From positions 12,531,525 through 12,595,524 of the forward strand of contig JAJEKV010000017.1 of NCBI GenBank assembly GCA_021234155.1: a DNA stretch of 64,000 nucleotides, written 5' to 3'. Below, piece after piece: positions 1 to 10,350 of this stretch (within the stretch, counting starts at the first letter, position 1; each line of letters begins with the position of its first letter). The position numbers and the translations under genes are program-made. A model generated the notes under the pieces. The model was not told the origin of the DNA and did no database searches. It saw nothing but the letters and a program-made list of their open reading frames with translations. This DNA comes from Isoetes taiwanensis. Taxonomy: Eukaryota > Streptophyta > Lycopodiopsida > Isoetales > Isoetaceae.

Positions 1-90
1 ATCAAGCTCAAGGGAGCAAACCTCTACCGCTGCACAAGATTTTGCAATGTTCGTAGATGAAGTCAATCATGTAAGATACAAGTCTGATAG

Positions 91-690
91 GTGCCTTGCT
101 TGTTTGGACAATGGCTGCTCGACTCATGTAACAGATGATGAATCCCTTTTCTCAAAATTTACAAAGTATGATGGAGATAAAATCTTTTAGGAGATGATTC
201 CTCACTAGCAATAGAAGGGAAGGGAAGCAATAGAGTGAAAGGAGAAGGAGACGCTAAACTTGTACCAGATTTAAAGAGGAATCTGCTTTCTGTAGCTTGC
301 ATAACTCGTAAGGGTTTCAAAGTTTTTTTCGATGAAGATGAAGCTATAATTTTTCAGCCAAGTGAAGAATTCATGAAGATGATAAGAAATATGAAGGTAA
401 TTGCTCGTGCAAGAAGAGAAGGCAACTTATATAAAATGGAGATTATCCCTGCCCAAAATCAGGCAAATATAGTAGCAGGTAGCAGCAGCCAATCAGAGGT
501 TTGGCATAAAAGGTATGGCCATATAAGTTATGGAAGTTTGCGTACGTTGTTCCAGCAAGGAAACGGGCACGGTCTACCTCAAATACTTGATGACAAGCAG
601 GTTGTGAGCCTTGTGTTCTTGGAAAACAGCACAGGGCTCCGTTTCCTCAAGAATCTGAATATAGAGCGCAAAAACCATTGGAATTAGTGC
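91..690 (+). pseudogene. Copia protease and gag-pre-integrase remnant
   Basis: The retroviral-type aspartic protease motif is visible around 106-130 as LDNGCSTH, a variant of the usual Copia D-S-G-C-S/T. A frameshift follows near 195, after which the conserved GDDSSLAIEGKG stretch reads in another frame. The gag-pre-integrase signature WHKRYGHISYGSL lies around 500-540. The region is open from 235 to 687 and then loses frame. Asn in place of the usual Ser or Thr after the catalytic Asp suggests loss of function, although indels alone are enough to disable it. Confidence 0.85.
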
Positions 691-1255
691 ATGCTGATCT
701 TTGCGGCTTTATGCCAACAAAATCCATTGGTGAGTCCTTATATTTCTTCTTGTTAGTGGACGATTACTCAAGAAGAATAGGGAACATTTTCTAAAAACAA
801 AATCAGAAGCTTTTTATCATTTCAAAGTCTTCAAGGAAGAAGTGGAATCTGAAACGGGGCAGAAAATACTCACCTTAAGGACTGATAATGGAGGAGAATT
901 TTTGTCCACAAAGTTTGAACAATTTTGCCAAGACAATGGGATCAAAAGACAATTGACAACCCCACGCTCTCCACAACAAAACGGAGTAGTAAAAAGGTGT
1001 AATAGGACAATTTGTGAAATGGCAAATTCCCTAATGGCTCAATGGAAGATGCCACATCGTTTTTGGGCTGAAGCAGTACTCACTGCAGTGTATCTGCTGA
1101 ATAGAGCAGGGACGAGAGTTTTAGATGGAAAGACTCTACATGAGGTTTATTAAAAAAGAAAGCCAGGTGTGAATCATTTGCGTGTATTTTGGATGTAAAG
1201 CTTATGCTCATGTTTTTAAAGAGGATGGCAGGAAGAAATTCGATACCATGCTTGG
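690..1255 (+). pseudogene. Copia integrase core remnant
   Basis: The integrase core is recognisable by LRTDNGGEF (around 870-900), which carries the second catalytic Asp, and by SPQQNGVVKRCNRTI (around 970-1010). The usual Copia form is SPQQNGVxERxNRT. Here Lys stands where the catalytic Glu is expected (VVKR instead of VxER), a likely inactivating change. The open stretch runs 842-1153. The C-terminal part reads on in another frame up to the insertion at 1256. Confidence 0.85.
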
Positions 1256-1588
1256 TGCAGTTCCTCGCTAAGGCCGTGCCAATATACTTGGAAGCTCTCA
1301 GAGCTCCCACCTATACTGACCTGGTTTCAGCTGGCGGAGTCCCGGGCGTTACCTCTGTCCCTTCACCTCGAGCCGATGCCGCATCTGTGGTAGGGCAAAG
1401 CTTTGAGATATGATTCAAGATTGGTCGATAACTGGTAGTCCCTGGAAAACTTCCCCTAAGCTTGATTTCGTCTTCTAAAAGCTTATGACCAAGCATGGAT
1501 GTGCTTGACTCACACCAACTCTAGGAGTTGATGGGTGGCAAGAAGTAAAATCATATCTATCCCACTCCGACTAATGTTATTTTTTTTG
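1256..1588. mobile_element. 333-bp insertion with 12-bp target duplication (SINE-like)
   Basis: The Copia sequence is interrupted exactly between two copies of TACCATGCTTGG (1244-1255 and 1589-1600). The coding sequence resumes after the second copy. The inserted 333 bp has no protein homology that I recognise and ends in a T-rich tail (TTATTTTTTTTG). A target duplication of 12 bp and a simple T tail fit a non-autonomous retroposon such as a plant SINE. I could not find convincing A and B boxes of a tRNA-derived promoter, so the class is uncertain. The insertion itself is clear. Confidence 0.7.
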
Positions 1589-1623
1589 TACCATGCTTGG
1601 CTATAGTTTGAGGGCTAAGGCTT

Positions 1624-1701
1624 ACAGATTATGGGATCCTGCTAAGCAAAAAATAACTGTCTCAGATTATGGGATCCTACTAAGCAAAAAATAATTGTCT
1701 C
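1624..1701. repeat. 39-bp tandem duplication inside Copia pol
   Basis: Two near-identical copies of the sequence beginning CAGATTATGGGATCCT lie head to tail with a 39-bp period. The unit length keeps frame, so it repeats 13 residues of the linker between integrase and reverse transcriptase rather than causing a frameshift. Confidence 0.8.
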
Positions 1702-2127
1702 GCATGACGGGACATTTGATGAGAACACTGCAGGTCCAATATCAGTCACTGATCAACAAGAGCAAGAGGAGGAAATATTTGAATTTCCACTTAAATGGCG
1801 GCAGGATGAAGCATCAGATCAAAACAGGCCTGTTACACCTCAATGTCAACCGAGAGTTTGGCCCGATAAAGTGCTTACCTATGAAAGAAGAGCTGGTAAG
1901 GAAGTAGCAAAAGAAGATATTGGTGAAAAACCAACAGCAAAGTCTGATACAACTCAGCTGAACGTAAAATCAGCCGTTAGTACCAATGTAGCACCTTGGG
2001 CACAAAGGCCATTTACAAGAAGTCAAGGCAATATTGAGTCTGAAACAAGTGCTGAAAGAAGTGCAGCAGCTCATCAATGCAATTTTGTCAATATTTATGA
2101 ACCCATTTCATTTGAAGATGCTAGGCA

Positions 2128-2848
2128 TTGGAATGGAAGGGCGCAATGGATGAGGAGTATAAATCCATACTGGTCAACAATACATGGGAATTGGTGCCAA
2201 GAGCAAAGGATAGAAATGTCATTGGATGTAAATGTGTCTATAAGCTAAAGGAACTGTTCAAAGGCACAAAGCCAGGCTGGTGGCAAAAGGTTTTGCTCAA
2301 AAAGAAGGGGAAGATTACTTAGACACTTGTGCTCCGGTAGCCAAAATGAGGTTAGCCATATCACTTGCAGCTCAATTTGGATGGAAGTTGTATCAACTTG
2401 ATGTGAAAAGCGCTTTCTTGAACGGAGAGCTCAAGGAGTTGGTCTATTTGGAGCAACCACCCGGATACAAGCACGAAGGTAATGATTTTGTTTGCAAACT
2501 GAACAAAGCATTATATGGGCTAAAACAGGTGCTTGGTATTCCAAACTTGATAGTTACTTGTTAAGCAAAAACTTTGTAAGGAGCAGTGCAGATTCTAGTC
2601 TCTATATTAAGCATGATGGTGATGACATTACTTTGATCGTAGTATATGTAGATGATCTTATTGTCACGGGCAGTTCTCTCAAGTTTATTCAACATGAGAT
2701 AAAACAATTTGGAGAGTTCTTTGACATGACAAATCTTGGAGAGTTACACTACTTCTTGGGCATTGAAGTGCAGAAGGCTGCCAATGGAAATCTGTCAGAA
2801 GAAGTATGTAGCAGATTAACTAAGGAAATTCCATATGAAGACTGCTAA
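2128..2848 (+). pseudogene. Copia reverse transcriptase remnant
   Basis: Typical Copia RT blocks appear in order: NNTWELVPR (around 2180), [21 protein letters not shown] (2283-2345; one residue differs from the usual Y-T-F-A-P-V), [12 protein letters not shown] (around 2400-2430), the EQPPGY block, KALYGLKQ, and the catalytic YVDDLIVTG (around 2647-2672). The pieces lie in at least three frames, with breaks near 2320 and 2540. The polymerase Asp pair is intact, but the frame breaks make this a pseudogene. Confidence 0.92.
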
Positions 2849-3595
2849 ACCAGCTTCTACGCCAATGGAGGTTGGCATTAAACTTTCTGCTCACGAGAAA
2901 GGTGCAAAATTATGCGATGCAACACTCTACGGGGCATTAGTAGGAAGCTTGAACTATCTCACTGTGACCAGACCTGATATATCATTTGCTGTAGGAGTAT
3001 TGAGTAGATTTTTGGCTAATCCTACTCAAACACATTAAATTGCCGCTAAGACAGTGCTGAGATACATCAAGGGAACACATGATTTTGGTATCTTGTATGA
3101 ATCAAAGAGTCAGCCTGATGTAGTTGGATACACAGACTCTGATATGGCTGGTTGTGTGGACGCGAGAAGATCCACAAGTGGTTATGCATTCTCAATTGGA
3201 AATGGTGCTGTAACTTGGAAAAGTAAGAGGCAAAGCACTGTTGCAACTAGCACTGCTGAAGCAGAATATAAAGGTTGTAGCATTGCAGCATGTGAATCCG
3301 TTTGGACTCAAAAATTCATGGAAGAAATTGGGATCCACGACAGAAGACCCACTTGCAAAATATGAGCAGCATACGCATTGCAAACAATCCTGTTTTTCAT
3401 GGCAGAACTAAGCACATTGAAACTACCTACCATTTTGTACGAGAAAAATTTGAGAATGGAGAAGTTGATATCCAATACTGCAGGTCAGAAAATCAAATTG
3501 CAGATATTTTCACAATGCCATTAGGAAAAGCCAAGGTTGAAGCTTTCAGGTTCGCTCTTGGCGTGAGGAAAGAGGAGTCTGGAATATCACATTAA
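2835..3595 (+). pseudogene. Copia RNase H remnant
   Basis: The Copia RNase H domain is shown by GYTDSDMAGCVDARRSTSGY (around 3125-3185), the WKSKRQSTVATSTAEAEY block (3217-3272), and KHIETTYHFVRE with the terminal ENQIADIFT motif (3410-3515). One in-frame stop follows 3036 and a frame change occurs near 3360. The final stop codon at 3593-3595 overlaps the start of the polypurine tract, as is normal for Copia elements. Confidence 0.9.
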
Positions 3596-3602
3596 GGGGG
3601 AG
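3594..3602 (+). promoter_or_regulatory. Copia polypurine tract
   Basis: The purine run AAGGGGGAG directly precedes the TGTTAG start of the 3' LTR and overlaps the RNase H stop codon. This is the expected plus-strand primer site of an LTR element. Confidence 0.85.
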
Positions 3603-3876
3603 TGTTAGAATAGCATAATGTGATATATGTTGGACATGTTAAGTAATTGTAACTTAACTTTGTACCCCATGGGACATTTTACATTAGCCCATGGGCCCCT
3701 TCATTTTGTATCTTTTTTCTTATTTGCCACTCAACATGAGGACGTGGCACATATATATGTACCATCTCATGAGTTAGTGTAACATACACAAGTTTCTTGC
3801 TCCTCCTTTGTTATTTGGTGCGTCTCCTCTTCTCTCCATGGTGTTTTGCTGTTCAGATCATCTTCTCCACTCAACA
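3603..3876 (+). repeat. Copia 3' LTR
   Basis: The LTR starts TGTTAGAATAG right after the polypurine tract. It contains a TATA-like run (ATATATATGT, around 3749-3760) and probably ends at CTCAACA (3870-3876), which pairs with the TGTTAG start as a short inverted repeat. That gives about 274 bp. The 5' LTR is outside the window, so the 3' boundary rests on the TG...CA ends only. Confidence 0.65.
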
Positions 3877-4304
3877 AGGTCATCATTTTTCGGATATTTT
3901 CAGGTGACTTGAGAATAACTCTAGCGAAGCTGAATTTTTTCATATCATCTAGAAAAGAGGCCGATCTATGCAAGCTAGGAAGAAGCTTTGTCTTCTTTAT
4001 AAGGTTCGATTATGGAACCTAATCACATTACAGCAGCAATGCTAATCGAAAAAGAAAATGGCCCTAAAACATCTTTCCAAAAGGTGTCATCTTTTTGTAT
4101 CTCTAGCAGCTGTTATGTAAATTAATTATCTAATTATTTAATTAGTCCCGCCCTCCTTTTGGATTGTAAACTATTTTACTGTTGATAGAAAGAACGATTC
4201 TAGAACTGCTGTAGCATTGTTGCTGTATGCAATGCCTTTTAACAATTTGTTTTCTACTATGCAGTAGGCTAATCAACTTTATTTGATTGTCTTCTAAAAT
4301 TCAG

Positions 4305-7300
4305 TGAAGAGGCACTTGTTGCAGAGGCTGCCTGGGTGTGTGTCTATCTCAGTGCAATGTCAGATACACATGCAGATGCATTGATCCATGCAGGCTTTCT
4401 TCCTGTTCTTGCAAGATGGCTTGCAACAACACAAGAAGCTGCAGTATTGACTCCGGTAGGACCACTGTTTTTGAACTAATATTTTGGCAGGCAAATGTTT
4501 CAACTTGCTAGTGCTGCATGTCTTTTTAGGCCAAGATTCAAAATGAGAGTCAGAATTTGCTTGTATGGATGAGAATTTAGTTGATGGACAGATCCCATCG
4601 AGCTTTGGGACAGTCTTATTAGTTATATAGCAAACCATTTTCAGACATTTTTTTATTTCCTCAATTTGTTATTATTGGAGTCTCCTTTGGCGCCTTGTGT
4701 CTGCGTGCATGTTGGTTCTTCCTTTCTTCCTTGTTGATAATTTTTCTTTGTACGTTTGAGTTCTATATACTCAGATTTCTGTGTTGCATGTTGAAAACCG
4801 TCTTTCTTTGCATCAGGTATTGAGATCCCTGGGCAATATAGTATCGGGGCAGGATTACAGGACTGATGCTGTTGTTCAAGCAGGACAAAACATTCCTGGT
4901 ATGGATGTCAATTGGATATCGAGCTTTACTAGTTTTCTATTTAAGAGAACAGTCTGAAAGGTTGACACAATGATCTCAAGATGAACCATTTCATAGCCAT
5001 TGAGAGTACGGGAGAGCAGTCCCTTTTTCTAACTTCTGGCTGCCTCTTGGTTCATGATAATGTTTTAAGTTCAAAGTTCACATGCTTTTATCTTGCTGCT
5101 GTCCAGTATCTGAAATTTGAGCCAATCTGCTTGGGAGACGGGAGAATTCTTAAGTTTAGACCCACAGAATCTTTAGACCCACAGAATGTTCGAATGGCAT
5201 GTTGGTGCTTGGATCTTATATTGAGCGTAAATTGCTGTGTCAGGTTATTTAAAAGAGGGACTGTTCTGTGAACACCATGAAAATGGAAGCGTATGATCTA
5301 GAGATACAAGGATGTAATTAGGCACGATGGAACGATCAGATGATTGATTACTGCCGTTCATGTTTTTTGACGACAATGTAGATTGCTCTAGGGAGAAGGA
5401 GAATTGCAATGCGGGAACCAAAAGGATCAAGCACAAAAGTGAACGTCCCTGTATAGGGAATTCAACAGTCTAGTCATCAGGTGACAACTTTAACATGTCT
5501 AACACCCCTCCAGACCTGGCTCAATTGCATTCTCCTTGCTTCTCATGTCTAATACCTTGTACTTTTCCGCCAAATGTGAATGTATAACATCTCTACCTTC
5601 CAAACCTGACCTAATATTCCATGGCCACGAGCTTGTATTGTGCAAGTCTAATCAGTCTGTTCTCCTTGAATGAAGCTTCTCCTTTTGTAACACGATATAA
5701 ACCAATAAGCTGAACCCCTCCTACTGCTGTCAATAACTGTAATGTATGTGTTGATATTAACCTTTGAAGCACCAAGATGCATAACTGTCAGTCTAAGGCA
5801 TTCAAAATGATCAAACATCTGCCTAAGCTCTCTCTTTGCAGCCTAACTCAAACTTCAGCTGAGTGATGTGTCCTGCCAAGTCTGGCTAATGTGTCAGTCC
5901 AAGGCATTCAAAACAATCAAACATCTGCCTAAGCTCTCTCTTTGCAGCCTAACTCAGACTTCAGCTGAGTGATGTGTCCTGCCAAGTCTGACTGATGTGT
6001 CTCGCCATAATTAAAAGCTTGAATATATCTCCCTTACGAGAAACATCTGCAAGCTCAAAGCATCCTTAAAACAACAGAAAAAGCTGCTTTTATCCTGCTT
6101 TTTAACTTCGAACAAGACCATCTTGTCTGAATCTCCTTGAGCCATAAAATATACCTCCTACGTACGCAGAGCTCACAACACCTTCGATTCAAGAACTTAT
6201 ATGAGCCAGTGAATAAAATATACCTCCACGTTGATCCTTTGGCAACAATGATCTTTTGCCAGTTTGCCCGATCCAGCCATGTTGCAGTGATCCAGATGTT
6301 TTGGCAATAGAGATCTTTCACAACAGGTTTCCGTTCCTGACCCAGTCATGTCCAGTGTTGAATCTTCAATTGGAGGATCAAACCGATGTCCTAGCCACAA
6401 TTCTCACTGACCTGATTCCCTGCTTTCAGTCTCAGTCCCTCAAAGGAGGCTCTGATACCATGATGACCACTTTAGGTAAAAGGAGAGATGCAATGTGGCA
6501 ACCAAAAGGATCAAGCACCAAGGTGAACATGTGCCTATAGGGAATGACACTTTCGCATATGTTGACTCGGCAATCTAGTAAGCAGGTCACAACCCTAACA
6601 TGTCTAACACTCTTTACATTGTGTTTACGATAACTCACAGTGTTTTGGATTATTAGTTATCCTGCCTCTCACACACTAAAATTTTGCATTGAGTGGCCTT
6701 GAGTCCACCCTGTTGGTCTGTTGACAAATGTGTAATGACTCGTGGATTCTCTGATATCCACCCTGCAATACTTCTGAATCTGTATTATTGTCATAGAAAA
6801 AACCCCAAACTGGAAAAGAAGTCCTGAGTACGGGACTTCTCAAACTGGGAAAGGAGTCCCATATTCCTTTCCCCCGTACATAATAAAATTCATAGATCTT
6901 TTAAACCTTGACATATCTGAGTACCCTTCAGCTGTTGTCAACTTGGATAGGCCATGAGCCAAGTTGCTTCCCATTTTTGCCAAGTATTTGTGCATGCATC
7001 AACGCCATAAACTTGTTCAGCATTTTGGCTTCTGGTCAGCATGGTTCCTAAAAACTCCTTGTTCAGCATCTCAGTTCCACTGTTTCAGTCTGATAGTGAA
7101 ATTGTCAACCGATAAATACTGCAATAATGGCATTTATGGGCACAATTCAATGTCAATACTTCTAGAGACTTAGATGTATTTTGAGACGAACAAGGGATGG
7201 AGCAAGTGCTTTCAACATCATTCCAAAGTGTCAGAATAGGGATAATAAGCTCACTCTTTACACAAAGATGGTAGATTGAGAGAATCAGCATAGTGATGCT

Positions 7301-8308
7301 AGCAACTTCGTTGTGAGGATTGTGGTCCGCAAAAGACCATAATGTTCTTTGAGAAGAGACCTAAGCAAGAAAAAAATAGATAAGACATTTTGATAATGTT
7401 GTCCTAAGGCTATGTTTTCAAGGTTGCATCACTTGGAGAGAGATTGTACGAAAGAAAGAAAAGAAAGAAAGCATTAATAATGGATTTATGAGAGTGAGAA
7501 CATCCTACTAAATGGGGAAAAGGGGAAAAGAGAAAAACAGGAACCTTGATGCAGTGGTTTCCATCTGATTAGGTGGAGTGCTGCACGCTATAGTACACTG
7601 TCTGCAAGCTGGAAATCGTACTCTAAAGAAGGTAAATTGTGGTAATTTCTGCTTTGATGGCGCTTGTGTTTTGTTATTCACAGCGGATCCATGCAGGAAG
7701 GTGCTTGGGTAATTTCAAATATGGCTGCAGGTTCTACAGAGCACAAGATGCTGGTATTCTCAGAAGCTTCAGGTCCTCTGCTACATTTGTTTGCTACCGA
7801 GGCCTTTGATGTAAGGAAGGAGGCAGCATATGCCTTGGGAAATATGTGCATCCAGCCTAAGGCAAAAGATGGAACTATCATTTTGGAGCACTTGGTATCC
7901 CTAGTGGATAGAGGTTGTGTTGCAGGTTTTGTAAATTTAATTAGGTCACCAGATCAAGAAGCTTCTAGAATTGGTTTGCAGTTTCTTGAACTTGTAAGTA
8001 ACTTGGTAAATTTTTGTCTTCTGTAAACATATAAATAAAAACATAACTTTTTGCAGGTCCTGAGGGGTCTGCCTTATGGGCAGGGACCGAAGCTTGTAGA
8101 AAAAGAGGATGGAATAAGTGCGATTGAAAATCTACAATTTGTTGAAAATGAGGATCTACGGCATATGGCAAATGAATTGATGGATAAATATTTTGCTGAA
8201 GATTATGGATTGGATGAAGATCATGGCTATGATGCAACAGATCAGTCTACTGAAGAATATCCCCCATGGAGGCATGCGGGGACGAGAAATGTAAATGCCA
8301 CTTGCTGA
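4305..8308 (+). CDS. Importin subunit alpha-9-like protein, C-terminal exons
   Basis: Five exons join in phase: 4305-4455, 4817-4898, 7573-7631, 7697-7993 and 8057-8308. Each has AG/GT borders, and together they give about 279 residues ending at TGA. They encode armadillo repeats of a nuclear-import adaptor: AWVCVYLSAMSD, VLRSLGNIVSGQD, EGAWVISNMAAGSTEHK, FDVRKEAAYALGNM, GLQFLEL and GPKLVEKEDG, ending near DKYFAEDYGLDE. From memory of the family this matches plant importin alpha-9 (IMPA9) better than the classical IMPA1-type proteins. The N-terminal IBB domain and first repeats lie upstream of the window, past the Copia element. The 2.67-kb intron between 4898 and 7573 holds a TRIM. I see no stop or frameshift in these exons, so the gene may be active. 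The acidic tail after YGLDE is about 25 residues longer than I expect. Confidence 0.88.
5368..5504 (-). repeat. TRIM 3' LTR
   Basis: This 137-bp copy aligns with 6461-6609, including the shared core CCAAAAGGATCAAGCAC and the end CATGTCTAACA. It has several small indels against the other copy, so the insertion is not recent. The adjoining CCCCTCC (5505-5511) is the complement of the polypurine tract. Confidence 0.72.
5787..5998. repeat. 106-bp tandem duplication in the TRIM internal region
   Basis: Two copies of a 106-bp unit beginning GTCAGTCTAAGGCATTC lie head to tail (starts at 5787 and 5893) with only scattered mismatches. They lie inside the non-coding core of the TRIM-like element and look like a later local duplication. 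Confidence 0.9.
6448..6460 (-). promoter_or_regulatory. TRIM primer-binding site (tRNA-iMet)
   Basis: GGCTCTGATACCA on the plus strand reads TGGTATCAGAGCC on the element strand, the standard plant initiator-Met primer-binding site. It abuts the LTR without a spacer. Confidence 0.8.
6461..6609 (-). repeat. TRIM 5' LTR
   Basis: This 149-bp LTR runs on the minus strand from TGTTAGACATG (6609) to GTCATCA (6461). It is directly followed by the primer-binding site and matched by the copy at 5368-5504. Confidence 0.75.
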
Positions 8309-9309
8309 TTAAACCATACTCTCTTTCTTTTCCGTGACAACCTTTGTCTTGAGTATTCTAGGGTCCATACTCGAAAGTGTCCACATCGCTTGGCGGAGGG
8401 ATGGAATGGAATGAAGGGAATGGAGAATGTGTATTATTTATGTGAGACCATGATGTCTAGAAAAACGTTTTAGTTTTTGTAGTTTTTTTGGAAGAAAGGG
8501 AAGTTTTATACTAACCATAGCGGGTGAAAATAGAATTACCCTTGTTATGGGTCGCGGCACAATTATGACCATTGGTTATTCTACGGGATGGAATTATCAA
8601 CCATTGGGATCGCGCCGCATCAGTTTTGGCTTGACAAGGCAAATGATATCTAAACTATATAATTGGGATAGGCAAGATTCTTATTTGGTTTGTTGACACG
8701 TAAGCTTATATGTTTGTAATACATTTAAGGCAATTTTTCAACACGTGTCCTTGAAAGTGTGTGTTTGAAGAAAAAAAAACAAATCGGATTTTGCTTTGTT
8801 TTAATGCTAGGTTGTGGTTATCCATCTGGGGCTGGATTGGATGCGGCTGTGAAATGTACAGATACAGCTGTCAAGTGTGATGGATCTTGGATGTTCGAGT
8901 TAGCTCCGACGTCGTACAACTATTCAAACTTTAGATACAGGTTGTCCTCTATTCAATCTACGGTATCCACGATTCCCAGCCCGATGGGTGCCTAAAGCTT
9001 GAAAATCCATCTCTGAAGATGATAGGGTAGAGCCTTAAATCCATCATTAATAGCTTCATGATTAAATCAGTTACAGAATAGTGGGCATTAAATGAAGCTA
9101 ATCCACAGGGTTCGTGCAGATTTGCACGCAAATGGCCAAGATTTGAAAGCCATGTTTCATGGCAATATAGCTGTATTTGGCAGTGGTGGAGGATCCAGCT
9201 CGGATTTATTAAAGATTTTGTTGAATCCAGTCTATGTGTAAGTTTTATTGGGATTCCTCTAGGTATAAATAGAGATAGATCGTCGAGGTTCTGCATTTCA
9301 TTTTGATGT
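8309..9309. other. Importin 3' flank, no further gene seen
   Basis: The importin 3' untranslated region should begin here, but I cannot place a polyadenylation site with confidence. A short open frame at 8759-8995 has no family resemblance and no splice context, and I do not call it. The stretch ends at the hAT target site. Confidence 0.5.
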
Positions 9310-9317
9310 AAGCCGCT
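9310..9317. repeat. hAT target-site duplication, left copy
   Basis: AAGCCGCT here is identical to 10343-10350 on the other side of the element, which fixes both ends of the transposon. Confidence 0.9.
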
Positions 9318-10342
9318 CAGTGCTCGAATTTGACGGCCCGCCCTTAATTTTCTAGGGACGGGCAAAATAATTTTTCCCCTTTCGCGTGACAGGTAATTCC
9401 TAAATTCAAGCCTTTCAAATGCAATAAAAAATTTTAAGATAACAGAAACCAATTTTTTCCCTCAAAAAACATAGAAGGATAGAAAGAAGGCTACTCAAGT
9501 GGCACTCTCTCCTTTGCTTCGCTTCATACCAGTCCTTGTAATATGCTTGCCAATCTATGCTTTCAAAAGGTTCATTCCACAATGATACACACATTGTGGC
9601 ATCAAGTGTTTCTAAGTTCATGCTCGATCTTATAGCACTCTTAATAGCATTTTGATGGGAGAAACCTCTCTCACAAGAGATCATGCTTCTAGGAATGGCC
9701 AATATTGCCATAATTTCATCAATGCTAGAAAACTTTCCCACCAACTGTCACATGTTCCATTTTCATCTTTACAAATAGTCCAAGCCATCACCATCCCTTT
9801 GTTCTTGGCACCCTTAAAAAGTGTCTCAACGAAATCCTCCCTCTCACTCAAACATCTAGCCATGTCTACTTTTGAAGCAAACTTGGCAAGCAATTTTTCC
9901 AACCATTCTTTAGTCTTGTCATCTCCTTACAACATCATCCACAGCATATGCAGATGGATTGAAGAACTTCATGGCATTAAATATCTCACTCACATCTTCA
10001 AACCTCCTAGTAAGTGCATCCAATACAGCATGCAAGATATTTCTAAGTCAATGGTTCATTGGTTTTTAGAATGTATATTTTAAATTCGTTTAGAAAATGG
10101 GATAATAAATCTATTTCAATATACATTATAGAATTTATATACAGATATATAGCAAGAAAAAATGACGGGCATTTCTCTGTTCCTAGTCTTTCAAATGACG
10201 AGTATGTCTTGTAGTTGTCCTTCCCTATGACGGGCAATTGCCCAAGTGCTGCCCTTCATTTGCCATACAAAAAAAATTTCCACCTGTTTTGACGGGCAAA
10301 AATCCAAAAAACAGGCGTGAAAGCCGTCAAATTCGAGCCCTG
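9318..10342 (-). mobile_element. hAT-superfamily DNA transposon, degenerate, with 8-bp TSD
   Basis: The ends are inverted copies of about 20 bp starting CAG(T/G)GCTCGAATTTGACGGC. They are flanked by a perfect 8-bp direct repeat AAGCCGCT (9310-9317 and 10343-10350), the target-duplication length of hAT elements. The motif GACGGGCA recurs near both ends (around 9354, 10162, 10229 and 10291), like the subterminal repeats that hAT transposases bind. The 1025-bp interior encodes, on the minus strand, only the C-terminal part of a transposase. It is therefore a deletion derivative that would need a transposase in trans. Confidence 0.92.
9415..10010 (-). pseudogene. hAT transposase C-terminal remnant
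   Basis: On the minus strand the frame reads IDEIMAILAIPRSMISCERG followed by FSHQNAIKSAIRSSMNLETL (around 9600-9710). This is the hAT C-terminal dimerisation signature, usually S-x-x-C-E-R-x-F-S with N-x-x-K-x-x-x-R-x-x-L. A frameshift near 9720 joins it to the preceding stretch EREDFVETLFKGAKNKGMV (9681-9902). The N-terminal BED zinc finger and the catalytic core are missing. It resembles the ZNF862/Zn-finger hAT type seen in many plants. Confidence 0.8.
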
Positions 10343-10350
10343 AAGCCGCT
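10343..10350. repeat. hAT target-site duplication, right copy
   Basis: AAGCCGCT here is identical to 9310-9317. The original empty site had a single copy. Confidence 0.9.

Larger units (their letters stand above)
1..3876 (+). mobile_element. Ty1/Copia retrotransposon, 3' part, decayed
   Basis: The domain order protease, gag-pre-integrase, integrase, reverse transcriptase, RNase H identifies a Copia (Pseudoviridae-type) element in sense orientation. The window opens inside the gag-protease region, so the 5' LTR and most of gag lie outside. The reading frame is broken by several stops and frameshifts (for example near 195, 690, 1153, 2320, 2560, 2850 and 3038), so this copy cannot make a polyprotein. 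It ends in a polypurine tract and a 3' LTR. It lies upstream of, and in the same direction as, the importin alpha exons starting at 4305, so it probably sits in an intron of that gene. The 5' exons of that gene are not in the window, so this placement is inferred. Confidence 0.93.
5368..6609 (-). mobile_element. TRIM-like non-coding LTR element inside an importin intron
   Basis: Two related 137-149-bp direct repeats (5368-5504 and 6461-6609) bound a 956-bp internal region with no coding signal. Read on the minus strand, the right copy starts TGTTAGACATG and ends GTCATCA. It is followed at once by TGGTATCAGAGCC (complement of 6448-6460), the primer-binding site for initiator tRNA-Met. The left copy is preceded on the minus strand by the purine tract GGAGGGG. 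The order LTR, PBS, non-coding, PPT, LTR makes this a terminal-repeat retrotransposon in miniature, or a gutted Copia. No clear target duplication remains (TTTTT against CTCTT). Confidence 0.75.
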
